This document shows positions 54,938 to 64,000 of a DNA stretch of 64,000 bases, piece by piece; the stretch's first letter is position 1; each line of letters opens with the position of its first letter. Source of the stretch: Alloscardovia theropitheci (GTDB lineage Bacteria > Actinomycetota > Actinomycetes > Actinomycetales > Bifidobacteriaceae). Under the pieces are notes generated by a model. It was given only the letters and a program-made list of their open reading frames with translations, did no database searches and was not told the DNA's origin. The position numbers and the translations under genes were made by a program. Location of the stretch: the NCBI RefSeq assembly GCF_004332295.1, contig NZ_RXLP01000023.1, positions 1 through 64,000 on the forward strand, in the 5' to 3' direction.

Positions 54938-55447
54938 ATGCGGGTAATTTTACAAAAAGTTAGTGAAGCAAGCATTAGTATCGAGCCAGATGAGACCATC
55001 CCTGAGAGCATGACATTCAACACCCTCCCTGTAAGCGAGCGCAGCATATCACATGGTTACGTTCTACTCGTCGCTATCCACGACTCAGATACGGAAAAAG
55101 AGGTGACATGGGCAGCAAAGAAAATCGCCCATATGCGCATCTTTGAAGATACCGATAACAAAATGAATCTGAGTCTTCTCGATGTACACGGATCTATTCT
55201 CTCAGTCTCTCAATTTACTTTATATGCCAATATACGGTCAGGCAATCGACCTGGCTTTAGCGACGCGGGCTCTCCTGATTTTGCACGGTCAATGTGGCTT
55301 AAATTTAATGATGTTCTCAGGTCACAATACGGTATAGATGTTAAGGCTGGAATTTTTGGAACGCATATGAACGTTTCACTAACTAATGATGGGCCAGTAA
55401 CCATAATAGTTGACAGCGAAATTATGCATTCGCCGCGCAGAAGCTAA
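54938..55447 (+). CDS. dtd: D-aminoacyl-tRNA deacylase
   Basis: 169 residues from MRVILQKVSEASISIEPDET; ATG 54932 is also possible, and the frame is open to 54848. Removes D-amino acids from tRNA. Family features are the N-terminal MRVILQKVSEASI strand, MRIFEDTDNKMNLSLLDVHG, SVSQFTLYANIRSGNRPGFS and the catalytic NDGPVTIIVDS. FGTHMNVSL replaces the more common FGAHM. About 20 residues longer than the usual 145-150 because of an insert after residue 15 (ESMTFNTLPVSERSIS). Confidence 0.9.
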   Translation: MRVILQKVSEASISIEPDETIPESMTFNTLPVSERSISHGYVLLVAIHDSDTEKEVTWAAKKIAHMRIFEDTDNKMNLSLLDVHGSILSVSQFTLYANIRSGNRPGFSDAGSPDFARSMWLKFNDVLRSQYGIDVKAGIFGTHMNVSLTNDGPVTIIVDSEIMHSPRRS

Positions 55448-55543
55448 GATAGCTCGGATACTGCTTGCGATACTTGTTTTGCGCGCTTTTCGTTTACATA
55501 CGCTGATTTCTGTGCATACGGCAAGCTCATTAAGAATATAAAT

Positions 55544-55585
55544 AGGCGTTGGCAGAATCCGCTTTTCCCGCCAACGCCTTTCCTT
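55544..55585. terminator. Terminator between dtd and lnpC
   Basis: AGGCGTTGGC (55544-55553) pairs with GCCAACGCCT (55570-55579), with a TTCCTTACTT tail on the plus side. It separates convergent genes. Confidence 0.7.
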
Positions 55586-55613
55586 ACTTGCACCCAAGGA
55601 AGAATTGATACTC

Positions 55614-57188
55614 CTATTTCATTTCCAAATCTGGTATCTCTGTAATGAATTCTTCTAAACTTTCCTTTGTAGGAAATACTGCCGTATTTTCGAGAATGCG
55701 ATAACATACACTTCCAAGCTCATCCTCGATTGCTCGATGAATAGCCTCTCGCGTACGTATATTATTACGATTTTCCACAATAGTATTAATTTCATCCCAC
55801 TGAGGTCTAAATTGTTCTAATTCTTGAGGCAAGTCTTCTCCCCTAAGCAGAGCATCTTCAATCTGGCGAAGTTGATGAACTAAACGTCCCGGGAGGATGA
55901 ATAGTCCCTGTGCTTCAATCAATCCTATAGCTTCTTGTTTAATGGAGAAATATTGCGGACGAGCATGGAAAATTCCATCTGGAAGTTCTTCACTAATCGC
56001 ATTATTTCGAAAAATCAAGTTCATCTCATAACCGCGCGATGTTTTAATAACGCTCGGTGAGACAGACGACTGTTGATTCCCATCATCGTCAACTGGTTGA
56101 ATATGCAATTGGTCATTTGCATAGTTCGACCATGCCAAACGAATTAATTCGCTGACCTCCTCAATTGCTAAGCGAGAGTGCGATATAAGCCTTATAGCAC
56201 TTCCAGGCCAGTCTAATATTTCTAGAATCAATAGGGGCTGATCATTCTTCATAGAGCCATCAGACCCATAGGTTTCAATGAGACGATTATTGATACGTGT
56301 GATAGTATAACTCTTCAATGCTGTACACGTATGCATAGGCAGTAACTGACCACCGCCTTGATAATGATCGTGTGCAAGGATTGATCCACCAATTCGAGGT
56401 AGAGCCGCGTTGCACCCTAGGAAGAAATGAGGAAAACGGTCTACAAAATCAATGATATTGCGTATAGTTTCGCGATCAACTTTCATTGGCGTATGCGTAT
56501 TATTAACACAAATTCCATGTTGATAGAAATAACCGTACGGTGAAAATTGCCAAAACCATTGCTTACCGCCGAGTTCGACGGCAACTGTGCGTAAAGTTCG
56601 TTTATTAGCTGATGCAAGCCCTTCGTTTTCATGACAGATTACGCATTGTGGATATCCGCCATGAGTACTATTGCCAAGCGCAGCTTTCTTCGTAGTTGTG
56701 AATTCTGGTTTTGCTGTATTAATCGTAATGACCAGACCGTGTGATGCAAAATGAGGATTCGTATCAAGTTGCTTGCTGTGTACACTCCCGTTAGCTTCGC
56801 ATAAGCAATAGAGCCAGTCCATAGCATCTTCTGGAGAATCTTCTCGCTCGATATGCTCAAAATACGAATTTACTAATGCTGGTGATGGGCTTAAAATATT
56901 GAGCACCTGATCCACAAGTGTAGCACTGTCTTCCCTTTCTATGAGATGCAGCGATACAGCATGACCTACAAAGTCGATGATTATATCCTCAATGAGCTCG
57001 TTCTCGCCTTCGTCGAGCGTATCGCTCGACTGTATGCCCGACTGCATGCTTGAGCTTGGTGGGAAATAGTCCAGCCCAAGCAACTCGATAATCTTATTTC
57101 GAACGAAATCAACGTCAAGCGGATCAAGCTCTAACCTGTCGATCGCACATTCAATCAATCGTTCTATATCACCATATATTTCTTTCAT
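55614..57188 (-). CDS. lnpC: UDP-glucose-hexose-1-phosphate uridylyltransferase (class II GalT)
   Basis: 524 residues from MKEIYGDIERLIECAIDRLE; AGGA stands 11 bases upstream; an in-frame GTG at 57236 is less likely. Transfers UMP between UDP-hexose and galactose 1-phosphate (or N-acetylhexosamine 1-phosphate). Class II features are HFASHGLVITINTAKPEF, YPQCVICHENEGLAS, PYGYFYQHGICVN, the HDH motif in GGSILAHDHYQGGGQLLPMH and the C-terminal GRLVHQLRQIEDAL. Third gene of the lnp operon, after the kinase. It links the released galactose 1-phosphate to the UDP-sugar pool. Confidence 0.92.
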   Translation of the reverse strand: MKEIYGDIERLIECAIDRLELDPLDVDFVRNKIIELLGLDYFPPSSSMQSGIQSSDTLDEGENELIEDIIIDFVGHAVSLHLIEREDSATLVDQVLNILSPSPALVNSYFEHIEREDSPEDAMDWLYCLCEANGSVHSKQLDTNPHFASHGLVITINTAKPEFTTTKKAALGNSTHGGYPQCVICHENEGLASANKRTLRTVAVELGGKQWFWQFSPYGYFYQHGICVNNTHTPMKVDRETIRNIIDFVDRFPHFFLGCNAALPRIGGSILAHDHYQGGGQLLPMHTCTALKSYTITRINNRLIETYGSDGSMKNDQPLLILEILDWPGSAIRLISHSRLAIEEVSELIRLAWSNYANDQLHIQPVDDDGNQQSSVSPSVIKTSRGYEMNLIFRNNAISEELPDGIFHARPQYFSIKQEAIGLIEAQGLFILPGRLVHQLRQIEDALLRGEDLPQELEQFRPQWDEINTIVENRNNIRTREAIHRAIEDELGSVCYRILENTAVFPTKESLEEFITEIPDLEMK

Positions 57189-57279
57189 TTCGTTAGTATC
57201 CTCGCATTTTAAAGTAACTCTCTGCCCCTCTAACACGTATCAACGTGCCTGCACAAAATCCAAAACCTTATACACGCCT

Positions 57280-58401
<1,122 letters not shown>

Positions 58402-58581
58402 TTAGCAGCTTGGCTTTTGTCGCGTTGCTGTTTCTCGCTGTTTTTTATTTGTGTAGTTTTGACATTAATTTGCGTGCCTAAGAAAGGAAGGCGGCTGCAC
58501 ACACGATCTCTCAACCAGTACTGCAGCCCCTCTACTACAAGCACCAATCATATGTGCAGCACACGTTTTACGCGCTGGCGA

Positions 58582-60753
58582 TTATTCCTTACGCCATACG
58601 AGCGAGCTTGGAGCAAGCTCAATCGTCTCAACCTTACCATCTGCACGCTTAACATCAGTAGTTTGGACAACATCCGTATTGTTAATAACGCAGAACAGCT
58701 TTTCAGCTGGATAATGCGCTACTTCACATTCAGGATTAGTCGAACTCCATGCCTCATACTTATCCTCTTTATGACTTGCATAGAACAGAATGCGTTCCAG
58801 CAAGCGAGCATTTATCGCACAGTACGGCAACCCTGATAAGTAAACACCACGACCTTGACCATACTCGTTCGCGGCAAGCTGAATTTCTCCTGAACGCGCA
58901 CTCAACACAGTAAGGTCCTCATTAATCGGATAAGTATTAAGAATTGGCTCCCCAAAATCAATCTCACATCCCTGAGGAATATCTGCAGTGATGAAATGCT
59001 CATGAGATTCAACGGTCTTCGGGAAGTATTTATCGACGCTTAGGGTATGGAATCGTTCCTCATCAACGCCTAGAATATCTGCAAGCTGGAAGAAACGCCC
59101 ATTCTTATCACGCGATGATGGCTCACCGACACCAACGAACGCACCACCCATATACACCCATTCACGAATAATTTCGCTCAATCGCGGATTATCCCAGATA
59201 TCACCGCCTGAATAAGCGGTATCTACTGGACCTCCCGTAATGATGACATCAATATCGTCGTCAATTCCATTGTTAAGAATGTCATCGAAACTGATAAAGC
59301 GTACATCCACGCGCATACCCGAAAGCGCTTCGAGAATGCCATAGTATGAATGAGTTTGTTTGTTTGGCAAGGCATGTGCAACTGTATATGCCATCCATGA
59401 ACGCATCTTGCCCCAGCAGTTGACTATCGCAACCGTCAAAGCAGGCTCCGCTGCTACGCCATGGGTATATTCATGAATAGTTCTAAATTCATCAGCAATA
59501 TGCGTTACTGTATCCACGAATTTAGGGAATTTAGCAGCTAAAGACAAATAGCCGCCGTATCCCATTCGTGAAATTGGACTACGCAAAATCGCGCGACGTG
59601 CTTTCCTCCAATTATCAAGACCTTCAATGCTTGGATCATTTCCCTCATAGAATGTATCCGGGAAGAAGTATGGAAGGAAGCGCCCCTCGGTATATCGCAC
59701 ACCTGGAATATCAGAAATCATGCGTAGCGTGGTTCCATCTCCCACGGAACCGACCACGGCATCAAGTCCGAGTTCGTCAAAACCATCCTTATATGGTTCA
59801 GTACCGATCCATTGATCGCCAAGGAACATCATCGCTTCTTTTCCATGAGCATGACTGTCATCAGCAAGACGCTTCACATTCGCGCGAACGAATGTGGTGA
59901 GGAAGTCATTCCAGTCTCGCTGTGGCTTTCTAGGAATTCGCCATGCTGAGTTATAGCTGCCTTCATCAATAAAGTCCTCAGCACGTAAACGATATCCGTA
60001 TTGCTTCTCAAAATCATCGAGAGCTTTCGGAGAGACTGTGCATGCCGATCCAAACCAATCCACAACCTTCTCACGATGTTTATTATCGAAGAGCAGAGTA
60101 AATTGATAGAAGAAAGTCGTGAACCGTACCACATCTACATGAGGATTGTCTTCAAGCCACTTATGGAATGTGTCAAATACAAACTCACGAGTTGCTTCAT
60201 GATAGATATCAAATGGAATTTCGTGCTCTTTATCACCCCAATCATTGGTGAGATGATTATACATTTCTACCGGATCCCAAATGATATATGCCAAGAATGA
60301 GACAGTGTACTCGTGCATGCGTTGGGCAGAATGAATAGTTACAGTACCCGATTCTTTATCTACTGACCAATTGATTGGGTCAACGACTTCTCCAGTCGTT
60401 CTATCAATTACTTCCCAGTACCGATGAGGATCAGCATCATAATTAACTGATAGCTGCTCTTCGTAGAAGCTTTCCATCAAATTAATCACTACGTCTTCTC
60501 CTACTGCAAGAACTCGATTACTGAGCAAATACACCTGAGGAGTTTCATCCATATGCAATGTAATCCATTCGTTGTGCGCACGAGTTGGAAAATAAGCACT
60601 ATAAATCTTCTTTCCTAGGGAAAGAACACTCTCGTCAAGATGAGTTCCATCGCTATTGCGTACAGCATCTGCTCCCCACAGTTCAGCCAAACGCTGGGTT
60701 TCCTGTGCAAAATTTTCTTCACTTGGGATAGTGAACCGTCCTGTTGTAGACAT
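58582..60753 (-). CDS. lnpA: 1,3-beta-galactosyl-N-acetylhexosamine phosphorylase (GH112)
   Basis: 723 residues, normal for GH112. Splits lacto-N-biose I and galacto-N-biose with phosphate to galactose 1-phosphate and GlcNAc or GalNAc, in the cytosol. It starts MSTTGRFTIPSEENFAQETQ. The barrel contains VDVVRFTTFFYQFTLLFDNK and FGSACTVSPKALDDFEKQYG; the glutaminase-like middle domain has DVIITGGPVDTAYSGGDIWD and GGAFVGVGEPSS. AAAGGAG precedes the ATG. It follows the ABC permeases and precedes the kinase, as in the known bifidobacterial gltABC-lnpABCD order. This is the key marker gene of the window. Confidence 0.97.
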   Translation of the reverse strand: MSTTGRFTIPSEENFAQETQRLAELWGADAVRNSDGTHLDESVLSLGKKIYSAYFPTRAHNEWITLHMDETPQVYLLSNRVLAVGEDVVINLMESFYEEQLSVNYDADPHRYWEVIDRTTGEVVDPINWSVDKESGTVTIHSAQRMHEYTVSFLAYIIWDPVEMYNHLTNDWGDKEHEIPFDIYHEATREFVFDTFHKWLEDNPHVDVVRFTTFFYQFTLLFDNKHREKVVDWFGSACTVSPKALDDFEKQYGYRLRAEDFIDEGSYNSAWRIPRKPQRDWNDFLTTFVRANVKRLADDSHAHGKEAMMFLGDQWIGTEPYKDGFDELGLDAVVGSVGDGTTLRMISDIPGVRYTEGRFLPYFFPDTFYEGNDPSIEGLDNWRKARRAILRSPISRMGYGGYLSLAAKFPKFVDTVTHIADEFRTIHEYTHGVAAEPALTVAIVNCWGKMRSWMAYTVAHALPNKQTHSYYGILEALSGMRVDVRFISFDDILNNGIDDDIDVIITGGPVDTAYSGGDIWDNPRLSEIIREWVYMGGAFVGVGEPSSRDKNGRFFQLADILGVDEERFHTLSVDKYFPKTVESHEHFITADIPQGCEIDFGEPILNTYPINEDLTVLSARSGEIQLAANEYGQGRGVYLSGLPYCAINARLLERILFYASHKEDKYEAWSSTNPECEVAHYPAEKLFCVINNTDVVQTTDVKRADGKVETIELAPSSLVWRKE

Positions 60754-60846
60754 ATCTCTCCTTTATCAAGCACCGCGACTATGCAATGCTTCTATTCAAA
60801 AACTGTGAGTATGTATATTATTACTACTCGATTGTTCTCTTATTCC

Positions 60847-61815
60847 TTATTCCTTGACCGAGCCAGCAGAAAGACCTGACTGCCAGTAACGTTGCAATCC
60901 AAGGAATAATACGATGAGAGGAAGCACACCCAACAACGCACCCATCATCAGGGCACCTTTATCGTTGAATGTAGCTAATGATGCCATTCCATATAGCCCT
61001 AAGGTCACAGGATGTAGACTCTCATCAGTGAGCATCATCAATGGAAGTAAGAAGTTATTCCACGCTGCTACAAAGAGGAATAAGAAAATCGTGACCATAG
61101 CTGGAGATAACAATCTCAGTACCATAGTGAAGAAAATTCTTGCTTCTCCCGCTCCATCAATTCGTGCAGCTTCAAGAAGCTCGTTCGGTACCGAATTCTG
61201 TGCATAGACTCGCCCTAAGAAGAAACCAAATGGCGATACGGAGCAAGGAATGATAACAGACAACATCGTGTTGGTCAGATGAAGAGAATGGAAAATAGAA
61301 TATTGCGGAATGGTTAGCAATGCAGCTGGCATAAGCATGCACCCCATAACCACAGCGATAGCAAGATTCTTACCTCGGAAATCAAACTTCGCAGTCGCAT
61401 ACCCCGCCATTACTGCTACGATTGTTCCAACAGCTGCTGAAACTCCTGAATAAATGAGTGAATTCAAAACCCATTGCCAGAAACGATTTTGAGTCCACCC
61501 TAGAAGTGTCGAATAATTTTTAGCAACTGCTTGTGCAATCTGCCCCGGACCTACTGAGAACCACAGGCCGTTAGTGCTGACAAGCTCAGATGGTGTTTTC
61601 GTCGACGCAATAATAGCCCAATAGATCGGGAACAAGAAATAGATGAATGCGAAGACAAGAATAATCCACGTCAACACGACTATAGGCTTTGACGGTCTCA
61701 TGGACTTCGGTAAATCATGTGCAGCCCGTTCTCGAATGCGTTCTGCTTTCTTGCGATCGTGAGCTTTTTGTCGTGCAAGTTTTTTATCTGCAGCTGAAAC
61801 ATTATGAGTAGTCAT
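60847..61815 (-). CDS. gltC: LNB/GNB ABC transporter permease, MalG type
   Basis: 322 residues. A long Lys/Arg-rich cytoplasmic head (to about 45) precedes six membrane segments, from VVLTWIILVFAFIYFLFPIY. The EAA loop reads ELLEAARIDGAGEARIFFTM. A GAAAGGAAGG lies 10-15 bases upstream, inside the gltB end. Its ATG shares one base with the gltB stop. 93 bases before lnpA. Gene name follows the bifidobacterial locus; substrate is inferred from context. Confidence 0.9.
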   Translation of the reverse strand: MTTHNVSAADKKLARQKAHDRKKAERIRERAAHDLPKSMRPSKPIVVLTWIILVFAFIYFLFPIYWAIIASTKTPSELVSTNGLWFSVGPGQIAQAVAKNYSTLLGWTQNRFWQWVLNSLIYSGVSAAVGTIVAVMAGYATAKFDFRGKNLAIAVVMGCMLMPAALLTIPQYSIFHSLHLTNTMLSVIIPCSVSPFGFFLGRVYAQNSVPNELLEAARIDGAGEARIFFTMVLRLLSPAMVTIFLFLFVAAWNNFLLPLMMLTDESLHPVTLGLYGMASLATFNDKGALMMGALLGVLPLIVLFLGLQRYWQSGLSAGSVKE

Positions 61816-62798
61816 TACTCATTCACCTTCCTTTCAGCAAGGATATAGAGCATTGCCAAAAGTCCAGCAATAATTGCCATAACGATAGCAATAGCGGATG
61901 CTGTCCCATCTCCACTTGGAGTAATGCTTCCCTGTGAAGTATTAAGCGCCATCATCATTGGCGTATATGACTTGGATATGCCTGGATCTGCGATTTGCAT
62001 AATTTGTGGTTCATTAAATAGCTGAATCGTTCCGACGATCGATAACAGCATCGCCAGTAATGCAGCACCTCGCACGCTTGGAAGTTTAATTTGCATGGCT
62101 ACTTGGAACCCGTTTGCCCCATCGATTCGAGCTGCTTCATACAGATCATGAGGTATAGCCTGCAACGCAGCTAAGAAGATGAGCATATTGTAACCGGTGT
62201 ATGTCCATGTCGTTATATTTGCCATGGAAAGAATAACAATATTGCTTCCATAAAAATTAGGATGAAGACCTAAAAGCTCTAGTCCCTTAACAATCGGAGA
62301 AATTTGCCCGTTATACAGATAGAGCCAAATCAACGATGCCACTACGCCCGGGATAGCAAATGGTAAGAAATACCCCAGTCTAAAACCTGTAACATGCTTA
62401 ACAATATAAGAATCGATGAGCATAGCGAGCGCGAGAGCTGAAATTATCATAACAGGTACTTGTATGGCTGTGTATGCCATAACTCGTGCTATTCCTGCCC
62501 AGAATTTATCTGAGGTGATGGCGTAGATAAAATTATCGAATCCTACGAATTTATTGACGAGCTCACCTCCACCATATGCACCGCCGCCTTCTGTAACTTG
62601 CCTGAAAAAGCTGGTATATATAGCCCAACCAATAGGTATTAAAAAGACGATTGCGAAAAGGAGTGAAAATGGGAGCATAAATGCCCAACCAGTTAAATTC
62701 TGTCGTCTGGCTGATAAGTTCTTAGCCTTGGGCAACTGTTGTGTATTCAAATCACTCTGATGGGAATCAGGCTCATGAATTTTTCGTTGTAAGTTCAT
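61815..62798 (-). CDS. gltB: LNB/GNB ABC transporter permease, MalF type
   Basis: 327 residues from MNLQRKIHEPDSHQSDLNTQ; GAGGT stands 7 bases upstream. The frame is open to 62906 through a TACTGT-rich stretch that is probably leader. Membrane segments start at NLTGWAFMLPFSLLFAIVFL. The EAA loop reads LYEAARIDGANGFQVAMQIK. Pairs with GltC in the membrane. It is separated from the binding-protein gene by a 382-base gap with a hairpin, as is common where the binding protein is made in excess. Confidence 0.9.
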   Translation of the reverse strand: MNLQRKIHEPDSHQSDLNTQQLPKAKNLSARRQNLTGWAFMLPFSLLFAIVFLIPIGWAIYTSFFRQVTEGGGAYGGGELVNKFVGFDNFIYAITSDKFWAGIARVMAYTAIQVPVMIISALALAMLIDSYIVKHVTGFRLGYFLPFAIPGVVASLIWLYLYNGQISPIVKGLELLGLHPNFYGSNIVILSMANITTWTYTGYNMLIFLAALQAIPHDLYEAARIDGANGFQVAMQIKLPSVRGAALLAMLLSIVGTIQLFNEPQIMQIADPGISKSYTPMMMALNTSQGSITPSGDGTASAIAIVMAIIAGLLAMLYILAERKVNE

Positions 62799-63180
62799 GA
62801 CATACCTCATCTTTGAAGTAAAGCGTGCACGATAACTGCAGAGTAACTGTACTGAATTGTACTGTGTACTGTATTCATACTGTTGCTCTACTGTGCACCT
62901 CCACATGGCGTCAAGTAATAGTAAATAAAAGGTCCGTTATACATATAAAGAGCGGAATTATAACGGATTATTAAGTTATCTCTGTCTTTCCTATACAGCA
63001 GTAGTCAGTGAAGTTATGATTTACTTATCATCAGTTTATCTCCACTTATCTCATTAGCGGTTTTCCACTGTGTGCAAGAAGCCCATAGACCCTCATGCTT
63101 GCCTATGGGCTTCTTGATTAGTAACTACGCGCCATATAAGCGATAAATACTTCGATATTACTGCTAATTAATACGTTGAA
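62799..63180. other. Gap between gltA and gltB with a strong hairpin
   Basis: 382 bases. A 14-bp perfect stem, CAAGAAGCCCATAG (63075-63088) and CTATGGGCTTCTTG (63102-63115), follows gltA. No T-run follows on the minus strand, so it is more likely an mRNA-stabilising or attenuating hairpin than a full terminator. Near gltB (62845-62895) TACTGT/TGTACT repeats occur about six times. No gene seen. Confidence 0.65.
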
Positions 63181-64000
63181 TTATTCAGCTACATCCAGCT
63201 TCAAATTCTTGAGCGTATCAATAGAAGTGGTTTGTGCAACTGAGAAGATATCAGCAACCTTTCCAGAGCCATCTGCTGCCTTTGCAGCCGTTTCTTTCAT
63301 TGCAGCTCCCACTGCCGAATAGCCTGGGATGAAGCTGAAATCGCCCATATTGTTATTAGCCTTGACTAGCTCAGCCATAACATCTTGTCCACCATAGAAC
63401 TTAGACCAAGACTCTGGAGTCTTAGCGGTTTCCGTTGTTGCAGAAACAATCAAACCTTGTGATGTCAAATCCTCTACCTGAGTATTAAACCAGTCAAGGA
63501 ACTTCATTGCTTCAGCCTTGTGCTTCGTACCCTTCAAAGCTGCTACACCAGAACCACCATCAGGACCGGTCTTTCCGTTGTTACCAAACCAGTCACCGAG
63601 CTGAGCGACTTTCCATGTGCTTTCACCGCCACCAGCAGAGTCCATGATAAGAGGAGCTTCCCATGCTGCACCAATAGTACCAATGAGGCTACCATCCTTC
63701 AATGCTGCATCAAAGCTTGGCTCCCAGCGTGGATTAACAAAAGCACTCTTAGCATCAATCATCTGCTGATATACATCTGCTACAGCCTTAGAACCATCGG
63801 TATTCGTATCAACTACCCACTTATCATCCTTGACTGTATACCAAGGCTTTGAGGCAGCTGCTAGACCAGTGAGCATATTACCTGCTTCATCTGCTTGGAA
63901 GCTCATAATATACTTTCCTGCAGCTGCTGCTTTTTGTGCGCTCTCGAGAAGTTCAGCCTGAGTCTGCGGAACTTCGATACCTAATTCTTTAAATGCTGCC
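63181..64000 (-). CDS. gltA: LNB/GNB ABC transporter substrate-binding protein (partial, 5' end outside window)
   Basis: C-terminal 272 residues of a family 1 solute-binding protein; the frame continues past the window edge, starting here with AFKELGIEVPQTQAELLESA. Typical parts are MIDAKSAFVNPRWEPSFDAA, SLIGTIGAAWEAPLIMDSAG, a GGSGVAALKGTKHKAEAMKF and LDWFNTQVEDLTSQG stretch, and a VADIFSVAQTTSIDTLKN end. The signal peptide is not visible. First gene of the LNB/GNB operon. The named substrate rests on the neighbouring GH112 phosphorylase. Confidence 0.9.
   Translation of the reverse strand, partial: AAFKELGIEVPQTQAELLESAQKAAAAGKYIMSFQADEAGNMLTGLAAASKPWYTVKDDKWVVDTNTDGSKAVADVYQQMIDAKSAFVNPRWEPSFDAALKDGSLIGTIGAAWEAPLIMDSAGGGESTWKVAQLGDWFGNNGKTGPDGGSGVAALKGTKHKAEAMKFLDWFNTQVEDLTSQGLIVSATTETAKTPESWSKFYGGQDVMAELVKANNNMGDFSFIPGYSAVGAAMKETAAKAADGSGKVADIFSVAQTTSIDTLKNLKLDVAE

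Noticed and set aside
62799-62906. N-terminal extension of the gltB permease
   Set aside because: It translates the TACTGT repeat stretch, and a good ribosome site precedes ATG 62798.

Overview
The window looks like chromosomal DNA of a Bifidobacteriaceae member on the AT-richer side of the family (Alloscardovia- or Gardnerella-like; genus not certain). The basis is the lacto-N-biose/galacto-N-biose (LNB/GNB) locus, the gluABCD glutamate importer, the sucrose regulator-symporter-sucrase cluster, the folC-smc pair, a tiny bL37-like ribosomal protein gene, and strong AGGAGG ribosome sites. No phage, transposase, CRISPR array or plasmid genes were seen. The one integrase-like gene is the housekeeping xerD.

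Layout: 1-4.8 kb is a sugar ABC importer (two permeases, lipoprotein binding protein) with a LacI regulator between its parts and CGTTTG-type operators at the promoters. 5.1-9.2 kb has a YeiH-type membrane protein, a small membrane protein, xerD and the infC-rpmI-rplT operon. 9.5-13.2 kb is the glutamate-type ABC importer. 13.6-17.7 kb has an SGNH hydrolase, msrAB and thiN (divergent, overlapping starts) and gap. 17.9-22.2 kb is the sucrose locus with a perfect 34-bp palindromic operator. 22.3-33.1 kb is mostly housekeeping: YbaK-like deacylase, aldose epimerase, bL37, an ECF sigma factor with a small Cys-rich partner, an exonuclease, a MurE-like ligase, smc and folC. 33.7-41.3 kb has an aminopeptidase P, then a redox/hydrolase cluster: lipoprotein flavodoxin, two alpha/beta hydrolases and three aldo-keto reductases, one frameshifted and one a predicted lipoprotein. 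41.4-45.7 kb is the xylose locus (ROK regulator, xylulokinase, xylose isomerase). 45.9-50.8 kb has a MacB/FtsX-type ABC pair and a fructokinase. 50.9-55.4 kb has a lipid kinase, tRNA-Gly(GCC), a DUF1054 protein, an unknown membrane protein, a potassium channel and dtd. 55.6-64.0 kb is the LNB/GNB operon (uridylyltransferase, N-acetylhexosamine kinase, phosphorylase, two permeases, partial binding protein).

The catabolic genes fit together. Sucrose enters by a proton symporter, is cut by a GH32 sucrase, and fructose is phosphorylated by the PfkB kinase. Xylose is isomerised and phosphorylated to xylulose 5-phosphate. LNB/GNB is imported by ABC transport and split by the GH112 phosphorylase, and the resulting sugars are activated by the kinase and uridylyltransferase. 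The bifid shunt would be the expected sink, but its key enzyme is not in the window.

The most unusual points are the lipoprotein aldo-keto reductase beside a lipoprotein flavodoxin, the 34-bp operator palindrome, a 20-bp-period degenerate repeat upstream of folC and pepP, a His-rich tail on a glutamate permease, the AUU/AUC start of infC, and start codons shared on opposite strands by msrAB and thiN. I did not find a clearly new defence or mobile system.
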